From Streptomyces sp. CA-278952 (GTDB taxonomy: Bacteria; Actinomycetota; Actinomycetes; Streptomycetales; Streptomycetaceae): a stretch of DNA of 64,000 nucleotides. Location: the NCBI RefSeq assembly GCF_028747205.1, contig NZ_CP112880.1, positions 4,774,001-4,838,000 of the forward strand. The letters run 5' to 3'. Below the pieces are notes generated by a model. That model worked only from the letters and a program-made list of their open reading frames with translations, made no database searches and had not been told where the DNA came from. Every line of letters starts with the position of its first letter. Positions within the stretch are counted from its first letter, which is position 1. A program made the translations under genes and the position numbers. Below, in pieces: positions 33,360-40,390 of this stretch.

Positions 33360-33439
33360 GATGCAACCCCTTCGGCGCGATTGGTGTCTGCGTGCATCTC
33401 CAGAGAACGGCCAAAGGGGGGTGTCCCGGTAGCCAACTC

Positions 33440-33463
33440 GGGTTAATGTCGATGGGGTTAACC
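33440..33463. promoter_or_regulatory. GGGTTAA direct repeats with GGTTAACC palindrome
   Basis: GGGTTAA occurs at 33440-33446 and 33455-33461, the second within the palindrome GGTTAACC (33456-33463). They lie about 32-55 bases before the HTH-TPR gene start, where a promoter or autoregulatory operator would be expected. Confidence 0.4.
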
Positions 33464-33494
33464 AGCTCTCACCTGCGGCTTTAAGGGAGGCGGC

Positions 33495-34628
33495 ATGACG
33501 ACAGGGTTACGGGCGGCCAGGAAGGCGCGGGGATGGTCGCAGGAGAAACTCATCCACGAGATGCGGCGATTCGCCGAACAGCGACTTCTCGACATCGCCT
33601 CGCCAGCGAGTCTCAAGGTCTACATCTCAGAGTGGGAGAACGGTCGCCGGGCCGTTACGGACCGATACGCGGCGCTGCTCCGACCGCTGCTAGGTATCAC
33701 GGACGCTGAACTTCGGGGTGACGTAGGAGAGGTCCGCCCTGCGGCCGGCGGTTACGACGAGCTGCTGAGTCGGATCGATTCAGCGAGCAGTCTCAGTGAG
33801 TCCATGGTCGGGTCGTTTCTCGACCAGACCGAGTTGTTGCGCACGATGGACCGGCAGATGGGCGCGGCCGGACTGGTCGACCAGATGAACGGGCATCTGG
33901 CCGCGATGGAGGACGCGTTGACCTTCGCTGTTCTTCCAGGCACCAGGCGGCCTATCGCCGCCGCACTTGCCGGGGCCTCTACTCTCGCCGCCTGGCAAGC
34001 TCTGGACGCTGGAGCCGTAGAGCGGGCGTGGCGACGGTACGAGCTGGCGAAGAAGGCAGCGCAAGACGCTGGGTCCCCGCTGTATCTGGCTCACGCGATG
34101 GGGGAGCAGGCTTACGTGTTGGCCGATGCGGGCCGCCCGCTGCTCGCGATCGAACTGGTTCGAGACGCGCAGCAGACGCAGGCAGAGCGCCAGTCACCGC
34201 GACTCCGCGCCTGGCTCGCTGCTGCTGAGGCGGAGCTGTGCGCTGCCGCAGGCGTAGGCATGGCGTCGGAGGCGCGTGCAGCATTGGAGCGGGCGGAAAC
34301 CTTGCTGCCGGACGATGGCGAGGTGCGTGACCCGGACATGCTGAGCATTTTCCTCGACACTGGCCACCTCACGCGCTGGCGTGGAAACGTGCTGGCCAAA
34401 CTCGGTGACGAGTCAGCTATGGATGAGCTGTACAACTCGCTGAACAGCGCCGACCCATCATTCGTGCGTGCAAGCGCCGGCGTGCACTGCGACCTCACGC
34501 AGGCCCACCTTGCGCGCGGCGAGTTGGACCAGGCGCGTAGCCACCTTCAGCGGGCAAGGCTGGCAGCGAACCGCACGGGGTCCGTGCGGTATCGCCAGCG
34601 TGTGGAGCTGCTTACTGGGCGGCTGTAG
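33495..34628 (+). CDS. HTH (XRE-type) transcriptional regulator with TPR-like helical domain
   Basis: A 377-residue protein with a strong ribosome site (GGGAGGCGGC before the ATG). Residues 1-70 form an XRE HTH (TGLRAARKARGWSQEKLI...YISEWENGRRAV). Residues 120-377 are helical repeats of TPR type (AWRRYELAKKAAQDAG, LYLAHAMGEQAYVLADAG, AHLARGELDQARSHLQRARL). It occupies the regulatory side of the element, divergent from the main operon. This suggests it controls excision or transfer in the place of Pra-type activators. The HTH-TPR layout recalls peptide- or protein-sensing regulators, but no peptide gene is seen nearby. Its 3' end overlaps the convergent GntR-NUDIX gene by 17 bases. Confidence 0.8.
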   Translation: MTTGLRAARKARGWSQEKLIHEMRRFAEQRLLDIASPASLKVYISEWENGRRAVTDRYAALLRPLLGITDAELRGDVGEVRPAAGGYDELLSRIDSASSLSESMVGSFLDQTELLRTMDRQMGAAGLVDQMNGHLAAMEDALTFAVLPGTRRPIAAALAGASTLAAWQALDAGAVERAWRRYELAKKAAQDAGSPLYLAHAMGEQAYVLADAGRPLLAIELVRDAQQTQAERQSPRLRAWLAAAEAELCAAAGVGMASEARAALERAETLLPDDGEVRDPDMLSIFLDTGHLTRWRGNVLAKLGDESAMDELYNSLNSADPSFVRASAGVHCDLTQAHLARGELDQARSHLQRARLAANRTGSVRYRQRVELLTGRL

Positions 34629-35463
34629 GGCGTGAGGAGAGGAGGTGGAGAAGGGCAACGATCGTTCCGGAGCCCATCAGCTTGCCCTCGCTCATCAGGC
34701 CGGGAATCTCGTCCAACGGCACCCAAGCGACGTGACCGGCTTCCTCGGCGTCGGTGGGCTCTCCGACGTGGGTGGCACCACTCGCCACGAAGATTTCGTG
34801 TGGCGAATCGACCATGCCGATCATCGGCTGGTAGGTCACTACGTGCTCGACCTTGGCCGGACGCCAGCCAGTCTCTTCCTCCGTTTCACGTGCGGCTGTG
34901 GCAGCCGGGTCTTCCCCAGCGTCCACGATGCCGCCGGGAAGCTCCCAGCCCCACTGCTGCGGTACGAAGCGATATCGCCAGAGCATGAGCACGCGGTTCT
35001 GGTCGTCGATCACAGCGGTGATTGCGACGTGGTGAAGACGCACGACGTGGTGTTCGAAGCGCTCGACTCCGGGCGGTTCGACGTCGACCAGATCGAGGTT
35101 GACCCACCGGTTCTCATAGATGCGGCGACTGCCATGGATCTGCCACGCTGGCAGGTCGTTCGGCGTCGGCACGCCGGTGCCGCCAGACACGCGGTAGGCG
35201 CTTCGGTCATGTGCCTTGATGAAACGTTCGTTGGCGAGTCGTGCCAGTACCTGCCTCAGAGCTGTGCGGCCAATGTCCAGCTCGGAACTCAGCGTGCGCT
35301 CTGAAGGCAGCTTGTCGCCGGGCGCATACCTGCCCGACTCGATCCAGGATCGGATCGTCTCGTAGACCCTCTGTGTCTTGGGCCCCATCCTCGGCGCACA
35401 CCCCCAGATCGTCGGCTGATGGTCGCTAGCGTAACGGGGTGACTGCACTGCTGACTCAGTCAT
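34612..35463 (-). CDS. GntR-NUDIX fusion regulator (KorSA/Pif-like)
   Basis: A 283-residue two-domain protein. Residues 26-95 are a GntR winged helix (VYETIRSWIESGRYAPGDKL, then PSERTLSSELDIGRTALRQV). Residues 115-275 are a NUDIX hydrolase domain with a complete Nudix box (Gly178, Glu184, Arg192-Glu193, Glu196-Glu197, Gly199). In pSAM2 the GntR repressor KorSA and the NUDIX immunity protein Pif are separate genes; here both functions appear in one chain. It probably represses the main operon through the TGGTGCGCACCA sites. The start could be the Met at residue 26 (35388). Confidence 0.88.
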   Translation of the reverse strand: MTESAVQSPRYASDHQPTIWGCAPRMGPKTQRVYETIRSWIESGRYAPGDKLPSERTLSSELDIGRTALRQVLARLANERFIKAHDRSAYRVSGGTGVPTPNDLPAWQIHGSRRIYENRWVNLDLVDVEPPGVERFEHHVVRLHHVAITAVIDDQNRVLMLWRYRFVPQQWGWELPGGIVDAGEDPAATAARETEEETGWRPAKVEHVVTYQPMIGMVDSPHEIFVASGATHVGEPTDAEEAGHVAWVPLDEIPGLMSEGKLMGSGTIVALLHLLSSRPTAAQ

Positions 35464-35736
35464 GCGCGTCTCTCGCTTTCGTGCGTGCTCAGCTTGTGGC
35501 GTGCGGCAGGCCCTATTTTTCAGGCGCGTGTGCTTCGGTGCGTTGGCCGTGCGTCAACGGACAGCCAGCCCATGAGACCAGCAGCCACCGTCAACGACTC
35601 ACCGCGACCCCAGCAGCACCAGTGCTGAGCCCACGATGTCCCAGCTGTACCCCCCGAAACTGGGCGCACCGGGTACCGCGGCGGCTGCTCCTCCCGAGTC
35701 GACATCTCTGCGTACAGGGCCGCAGGGTTGCTAGGT
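35464..35736. other. Gap between GntR-NUDIX gene and cargo gene
   Basis: About 270 bases that carry the upstream region of the GntR-NUDIX gene and the downstream end of the cargo gene. GC content falls towards the cargo gene (CTATTTTTC near 35512 and AT-rich bases from 35735). No gene or clear hairpin seen. Confidence 0.4.
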
Positions 35737-37032
35737 TTATCTGGAATTTTTCTGAACCTGAAAGTATCCAGATGATTTCCTAATGTGACTTCGAGCCTCG
35801 CTTGCACTGAGGGAGCCTTCCCGTTTCATCATCAGCGTTCTAAATATACCCTTCGTGTCGATTACTAGACCGCCAGACTCTGCGAAGGTTTCCACTTCGT
35901 CTTTGTTGGATGCCAGTGGGGCTTGTCGTATATCGGGATCCTTCGCCATCTCCTGGTTCACGATGTACCAAGTCGATGACGGTTCCCTGCCTGTTTCTCT
36001 CAGGTATCTAGTTGTGAATCTTCCCAGACGAAGCAGGTCGTTAAGTTGGGCGCCACGTGCATATCCGCGCACTTCTGCAATTGCGGTCCATTCCGGAAGG
36101 TCTGGATCGGAAACGCGGAGGTCTTCCCGTCGATCTCCTGGGGTTGAAATTTCCTTGTCCGCATTCGTAACCAGAAATCCGAGCTCCCTTAGGGATTGCT
36201 CTACTTGGTCAACTAGTTCATCCCCTTGGGTGGTGAGAAGTTTCCTGACTGTCGAATCGACCTCTGCTGCCTTTTCCTCTAGTTCAACACTGAGTCTTGC
36301 CTTTTCGTTCGCGAGTTTCGCGATTGCCTCGGATAGATCAGTTTCCACCTTCTGAAGGCGATCCCTGATCTCCCTCTCCTCTGGGCTCAGCCACGGCTCC
36401 CGCCTCTTCCACTCTTCCGTCAGAGGGAACCGGTCCGGATAGAGCATGCTCCAGCTCTGGAAAGCCGCAGAGACCCAACTGGTTAGACTGCAGCCCACGT
36501 TAGGCAGCCACCAAATTTCCGACGTTTCTCCCGAAATTTTGCCAGCGAGAACCTTATCGTCGGCATCCGTGAGGAAGGGTGTCACGGCGGGATACCTATC
36601 CCGATTGGTGTCAATCCCACCCCTCGCTGACCGGAAGGACCAGTGTTCATTGGGGGAAAATTTCTGGACCATGGGAAGAAGGTCATTTCGGCTGAGGGAT
36701 CGAACCTCTGATGGGCAATCGTCTGGCAAGACGAAGTGGGTTGCTTTAGTTGTCCAGTCGGCATTTACTGACACGCTTGCAGAAGAAGTTTTCATCGTTC
36801 CGACATGGTCGCCTCCTATCTGGAAGATGTTGAGATGGCTACGAAGGGAGAGGGTTCCACCTTTCGTTACTACGGCATCCCACTCCTTTTGGCGGATGTT
36901 GTATATGTCGTCGCTGTCGATCAGTCGAACGGTAGGGGCAATTTTCTTAATATGCTCAACTATCTCCTCGTCCTGCGTAAAGCCGTGAATTAGAATTCTC
37001 GGTCGCGGGAGGTGGCCGAATAGTTCAGGCAA
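35737..37032 (-). CDS. Lower-GC cargo protein with coiled coil and possible PD-(D/E)XK nuclease domain
   Basis: A 431-residue protein whose base composition and codon use are clearly less GC-rich than all neighbours, a sign of recent transfer. The start is a TTG at 37032 with GAGGGG eight bases upstream. Residues 1-200 are a mixed alpha/beta domain of unknown type (PRPRILIHGFTQDEEIVEHI). Residues 215-285 form a coiled coil (EEREIRDRLQKVETDLSEAI...). Residues 285-370 resemble a restriction-endonuclease core: LRELGFLVTNADKE, REDLRVSDPDLPEWTAIAEV and RG, a D...ExR pattern close to D-x(n)-ExK. It sits between the regulators and attR, the usual cargo place. A defence effector is plausible; not proven. 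Confidence 0.65.
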   Translation of the reverse strand: MPELFGHLPRPRILIHGFTQDEEIVEHIKKIAPTVRLIDSDDIYNIRQKEWDAVVTKGGTLSLRSHLNIFQIGGDHVGTMKTSSASVSVNADWTTKATHFVLPDDCPSEVRSLSRNDLLPMVQKFSPNEHWSFRSARGGIDTNRDRYPAVTPFLTDADDKVLAGKISGETSEIWWLPNVGCSLTSWVSAAFQSWSMLYPDRFPLTEEWKRREPWLSPEEREIRDRLQKVETDLSEAIAKLANEKARLSVELEEKAAEVDSTVRKLLTTQGDELVDQVEQSLRELGFLVTNADKEISTPGDRREDLRVSDPDLPEWTAIAEVRGYARGAQLNDLLRLGRFTTRYLRETGREPSSTWYIVNQEMAKDPDIRQAPLASNKDEVETFAESGGLVIDTKGIFRTLMMKREGSLSASEARSHIRKSSGYFQVQKNSR

Positions 37033-37486
37033 TTTGGAGTCCCCTCAGGGTGCTTCGGGCGCAGGGTCGCGATGGCGTTGTCGTTGATATATTTTGCCAT
37101 CACATGATGCTTCTTGGGTGGCATTTGGGACTTGAGCGGACCAGCGGGTGGGTTAAGCGGCGCTCAAGCCCAACGCCCCGGGTGGTGGCGACGCGCGAGG
37201 TAGGTCATCCTCCAGGGGTTTCAGATGAAGGAACACGACAGCTCAGAGCAGCCACTACACCGAGTGAGACTGCGGGCCCACGCATGGTTGCGCATGGCGG
37301 CTAGGGCGAGCAACGGATCGGGCCTGGGGAGGTCCATTGGCCTCGCAGTAGCTCAGGCGGCTCCGCAGAGTGGCTCTGGTGGGCCGTCTGTGGGCCGTCG
37401 GCGGACGACCCAGAACGACCAACAGCCACCACTAACGACCACGACGGGCCCGACACCACCAGGCGGCGAGCCCGCCGTTTTCCCAG
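37033..37486. other. Right-end non-coding region of the AICE
   Basis: About 450 bases without a credible gene. An AT-rich segment (37084-37110) may hold the promoter of the TTG-started cargo gene. An inverted repeat CTTGAGCG/CGCTCAAG lies at 37131-37138 and 37161-37168. The paired arm-type repeats TGGGCCGTC lie at 37380-37400, close to attR. This is the likely right arm of the attachment site. Confidence 0.5.
37380..37400. promoter_or_regulatory. Arm-type repeats TGGGCCGTC near attR
   Basis: TGGGCCGTCT at 37380-37389 and TGGGCCGTCG at 37391-37400 are 11 bases apart in the same orientation. They mirror the pair at 21355-21374 beside attL. This supports a role as integrase or excisionase arm sites. 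Confidence 0.55.
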
Positions 37487-37577
37487 CTACACCCACGTGT
37501 CCAGCCACATCCGGTCCCGCCACAGGTCGTCCGGGATCTGCGTCCCCGTGAACAGCGGCCAGAAGTAGATGAAGTTC
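37487..37577 (-). repeat. attR: direct repeat forming the current pmt 3' end
   Basis: This 91-bp copy matches attL (21196-21286) except at three bases (37529, 37539, 37540). It provides the last 29 residues and stop codon of pmt (IPDDLWRDRMWLDTWV). If strand exchange lies in the first 42 identical bases, the last 13 or so codons come from the element and the rest from the chromosome. Either way the gene stays intact after integration. Confidence 0.9.
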
Positions 37578-39256
37578 CAGACGATCAGGAGCACCAGCAC
37601 GCCCACCGCGATCGCCCCCAGCGTGCGGCGGCGTTCGCCGGTGGGGTCCTGGGCGGTGAGGCCCAGTTCGGCCCGGGCGCCCGTGCCCGCCGCCGGGCCC
37701 GCGATCGCGCCCAGCATCATCGTCACGGCCAGACACAGGAACGGGACGAAGACCACCGCGTAGAAGAGGAAGATCGTCCGCTCCTGGTAGAAGAACCAGG
37801 GCAGCCAGCCCGCCACCACACCGCAGGCGATGGCGCCCGCCCGCCAGTCGCGGCGGAAGAACCAGCGCCAGAGGACGTACGCGAGGGCGAAGCAGGCCAG
37901 CCACCACAGCAGCGGGGTGCCGATGGCGAGGACCTCGCTGGCGCACTTGCCGGTCGCCGACTCCTTGCAGCCCGCCCGTTCCTCGTAGTAGTACGACACG
38001 GGCCGGCCCAGCACGAGCCAGCTCCACGGGTTGGACTCGTAGGTGTGGCCCGAGGTCAGGCCGACGTGGAAGTCGTACACCTGGTTCTCGTAGTGCCACA
38101 GGCTGCGCAGCCAGTCCGGGAACAGCCAGCTCCAGGAGGAGTCCTTGCCCTCGGTGGCCGCCCAGTTCCGGTAGTAGCCCTTGTCCGTGACGATCCAGCC
38201 GGTCCACGACACGACGTACGTGACGATCGCGACCGGCACCGTGGAGAGGAACGCGGGGACCAGGTCGCGGCGCAGCACCGCCTGGTACGGGCGCACGGCC
38301 CCTGCCGTGCGCCGGGCTCCGACGTCCCACAGGACCGTCATCAGGCCGAACGCCGCCAGGACGTAGAGGCCGTTCCACTTCGTGGCGAAGGCCAGGCCCA
38401 GCATCACGCCCGCCGCGAGCCGCCACGGCCGCCATCCCAGGCGCAGGGTCTCCGCGATCCGGGCGTCGGGGCGCAGCACCCCCTCCTCGTCGACCGGCAG
38501 CGCGTCGGCCAGTCGGCGGCGGGCATGGTCACGGTCGGCCACCAGGCAGCCGAACGCGGCCAGCACGAAGAACATGACGATCAGGTCGAGCAGCGCGGTC
38601 CGGCTCATCACGAAGTGCAGCCCGTCCACCGCGAGCAGCAGGCCCGCCAGACAGCCCAGGAACGTGGAGCGGAACAGCCGGCGGCCGATCCGGCAGAGGA
38701 GGAGGACCGAGATCGTGCCCAGCACCGCCACCATGAAGCGCCAGCCGAACGGCGTGAAGCCGAACAGCTGCTCGCCCAGCCCGATGATCCACTTGCCGAC
38801 CGGCGGATGCACCACATAGCCCGGGTCGGTCGGGATCGGGACGGACGAGGGGTCCTTCAGGATCAGTTTGTCGACGTCCTTGGGCCAGGACCCCTCGTAT
38901 CCCTGGTTGACCAGCGCCCACGCGTCCTTCGCGTAATACGTCTCGTCGAATATCACCGCGTGCGGCTGGTCCAGCCGCCAGAAGCGCAGCAGCCCGGCGA
39001 CCAGCGTCACGAGCAGCGGGCCGCACCAGCCGGACCACCGCACCAGCCGGTCGGCGACGTGCGGCGGGACCGCGAGCACCGACCACACCTGCCGTCCGGG
39101 CCGGGTGTACGGCGGGTCCAGCCGGTCGCGGAGCGAGGTCTCCGGGCGGGGAACATGGCCGAAGCGGCGCAGCCGCCGTTGCCAGGAGGTCGGCTGTTCG
39201 CCGAGCGGGTCCCCGGCGTCTTGGCCCCGCTGGGTCTCGGGTGCGGTACTCGTCAC
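37487..39256 (-). CDS. pmt: Dolichyl-phosphate-mannose-type protein O-mannosyltransferase
   Basis: A 589-residue polytopic GT39 family protein. The first luminal loop carries the catalytic acidic pair in HAVIFDETYYAKDAWA, followed by VVHPPVGKWIIGLGEQLFG. About ten helices follow, with the usual C-terminal WRDRMWLDTWV. Actinobacterial Pmt transfers mannose from polyprenyl-phosphate-mannose to Ser/Thr of secreted proteins at the membrane, and it is a phage-receptor pathway gene in S. coelicolor. Start GTG 39256 (VTSTAPETQRG). The 3' end is rebuilt by attR of the AICE. It diverges from rsmI, the standard streptomycete arrangement. Confidence 0.93.
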   Translation of the reverse strand: MTSTAPETQRGQDAGDPLGEQPTSWQRRLRRFGHVPRPETSLRDRLDPPYTRPGRQVWSVLAVPPHVADRLVRWSGWCGPLLVTLVAGLLRFWRLDQPHAVIFDETYYAKDAWALVNQGYEGSWPKDVDKLILKDPSSVPIPTDPGYVVHPPVGKWIIGLGEQLFGFTPFGWRFMVAVLGTISVLLLCRIGRRLFRSTFLGCLAGLLLAVDGLHFVMSRTALLDLIVMFFVLAAFGCLVADRDHARRRLADALPVDEEGVLRPDARIAETLRLGWRPWRLAAGVMLGLAFATKWNGLYVLAAFGLMTVLWDVGARRTAGAVRPYQAVLRRDLVPAFLSTVPVAIVTYVVSWTGWIVTDKGYYRNWAATEGKDSSWSWLFPDWLRSLWHYENQVYDFHVGLTSGHTYESNPWSWLVLGRPVSYYYEERAGCKESATGKCASEVLAIGTPLLWWLACFALAYVLWRWFFRRDWRAGAIACGVVAGWLPWFFYQERTIFLFYAVVFVPFLCLAVTMMLGAIAGPAAGTGARAELGLTAQDPTGERRRTLGAIAVGVLVLLIVWNFIYFWPLFTGTQIPDDLWRDRMWLDTWV

Positions 39257-39309
39257 CGCGCCATCGTAGGGAACGCATCTGTGCGAAGAGCGCTGCCCGT
39301 GCTGCGAGG

Positions 39310-40230
39310 ATGGCTGATGTGACTGGAACGACTGGAACGCTCGTGCTCGCAGGGACCCCCATCGGTGACGTGTCGGACGCCCCGCCACGCCTCGCCGCCG
39401 AACTGGAGCGGGCCGACGTCGTCGCCGCCGAGGACACCCGGCGGCTGCGCCGGCTCACCCAGGCGCTCGGCATCCACACCTCGGGGCGTGTCGTCTCCTA
39501 CTTCGAGGGGAACGAGTCGGCCCGTACGCCGGAACTCGTCGAAGCCCTCACCGGCGGCGCGCGTGTCCTGCTCGTCACGGACGCGGGCATGCCGTCCGTC
39601 TCCGACCCCGGCTACCGGCTCGTCGCCGCCGCCGTGGAGAAGGACATCCGCGTCACCGCCGTCCCCGGGCCCAGCGCGGTCCTCACCGCGCTCGCCCTCT
39701 CCGGGCTGCCCGTGGACCGGTTCTGCTTCGAGGGGTTTCTGCCCCGCAAGGCCGGTGAACGGCTCTCCAAGCTCCGGGAGGTCGGGGACGAGCGCCGCAC
39801 CATGGTCTTCTTCGAGGCCCCGCACCGGCTCGACGACACCCTCGCCGCGATGGCGGAGGTCTTCGGCGACGGGCGCCGCGCCGCCGTGTGCCGGGAGCTG
39901 ACCAAGACGTACGAGGAGGTCAAGCGCGGTCCGCTCGGCGAGCTGGCCGTGTGGGCCGCCGACGGCGTACGCGGGGAGATCACGGTCGTCGTGGAGGGCG
40001 CCACCGACTCCGGCGACGAGGGGCTGGACGCCGAGGAGCTGGTGCGGCGCGTGCGCGTGCGCGAGGAGGCGGGGGAGCGGCGCAAGGAGGCGATCGCCGC
40101 CGTCGCCGCCGCCGCGGGGCTGCCCAAGCGGGACGTCTTCGACGCGGTGGTGGCCGCCAAGAACGCGGAGAAGAGTGCGGGGAAGGGTGCGGGGAAGGGC
40201 GCGGAGGAGGCCGCTCCGCCGAAGCCGTAG
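39310..40230 (+). CDS. rsmI: 16S rRNA (cytidine1402-2'-O)-methyltransferase
   Basis: A 306-residue tetrapyrrole-methylase-fold enzyme. Motifs seen are LVLAGTPIGDVSDAPPR, then ERADVVAAEDTRR, VLLVTDAGMPSVSDPGYRLV, AVPGPSAVLTALALSGLP and VFFEAPHRLDDTL. All are characteristic of RsmI, which methylates the ribose of C1402 in the ribosomal decoding centre using SAM. The end is an Ala/Lys/Gly-rich tail (KSAGKGAGKGAEEA) from a short repeat. GTG 39319 (VTGTTGT) is a good alternative start, since GAGGA lies at the right distance before it. The pmt start lies only about 53 bases away on the other strand. Confidence 0.93.
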   Translation: MADVTGTTGTLVLAGTPIGDVSDAPPRLAAELERADVVAAEDTRRLRRLTQALGIHTSGRVVSYFEGNESARTPELVEALTGGARVLLVTDAGMPSVSDPGYRLVAAAVEKDIRVTAVPGPSAVLTALALSGLPVDRFCFEGFLPRKAGERLSKLREVGDERRTMVFFEAPHRLDDTLAAMAEVFGDGRRAAVCRELTKTYEEVKRGPLGELAVWAADGVRGEITVVVEGATDSGDEGLDAEELVRRVRVREEAGERRKEAIAAVAAAAGLPKRDVFDAVVAAKNAEKSAGKGAGKGAEEAAPPKP

Positions 40231-40269
40231 CGTCTCGGCCGGCGGGCCGAAGCGTCTGCGGCGTCTGCG

Positions 40270-40390
40270 GCGTCTCGGGCAGTGGGCCGTAGCGCCTACT
40301 GCGTCTGGGCAGTGGGCCGTAGCGCCTACGGAGTCTCGGTCAGCAGGCCGTAGCGCTTACGGAGTCTCCGTCAGCAGGCCGTACGCCGTC
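40270..40390. repeat. Decaying tandem repeats of the serine hydrolase 3' end
   Basis: Four units of about 30 bases lie at 40270-40300, 40301-40330, 40331-40361 and 40362-40390, each of the form GNGTCTC-GTCAGCAGGCCGTA. The last unit is the coding 3' end of the hydrolase gene (AYGLLTETP). The others lie beyond its stop and drift progressively, as expected for repeated duplication of the gene's end. Confidence 0.8.

Larger units (their letters stand above)
32768..33494. promoter_or_regulatory. Long regulatory region and leader of the AICE operon
   Basis: About 730 bases with no credible gene. Read on the minus strand it holds, in order: two TGGTGCGCACCA operators (33323-33359), a conserved rrn-type antitermination motif (33206-33240), and two strong GC hairpins (32998-33020 with arms GCCCGCGC/GCGCGGGC; 32921-32939 with arms CCCCGCG/CGCGGGG). 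The first operon gene follows. On the plus strand the right edge carries GGGTTAA repeats (33440-33461) before the HTH-TPR gene. Confidence 0.7.
21196..37577. mobile_element. Actinomycete integrative and conjugative element (AICE), RepPP type, inserted in pmt
   Basis: About 16.3 kb between two imperfect 91-bp direct repeats (attL 21196-21286, attR 37487-37577) that encode the C-terminus of the mannosyltransferase Pmt. Content in order: tyrosine integrase, AlpA-like excisionase, repeat array, DUF3631 ATPase, prim-pol replicase, DNA methyltransferase, FtsK/SpoIIIE-type single-protein DNA translocase (Tra), Spd-like small proteins, DUF2637, DUF6284, HTH-TPR regulator, GntR-NUDIX regulator and one cargo gene. 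A tyrosine integrase with a single double-stranded-DNA translocase and an autonomous replicase defines AICEs (pSAM2 is the type member). The att site in a protein gene instead of a tRNA gene is unusual for this class. Confidence 0.93.

Noticed and set aside
21196..37577. tRNA gene as integration target
   Set aside because: No tRNA-like sequence was found at either end of the element; both repeats encode the Pmt C-terminus.
38045..39322. Long plus-strand frame opposite pmt
   Set aside because: Shadow of the mannosyltransferase gene; Arg/Gln-rich translation with no domain and no ribosome site.
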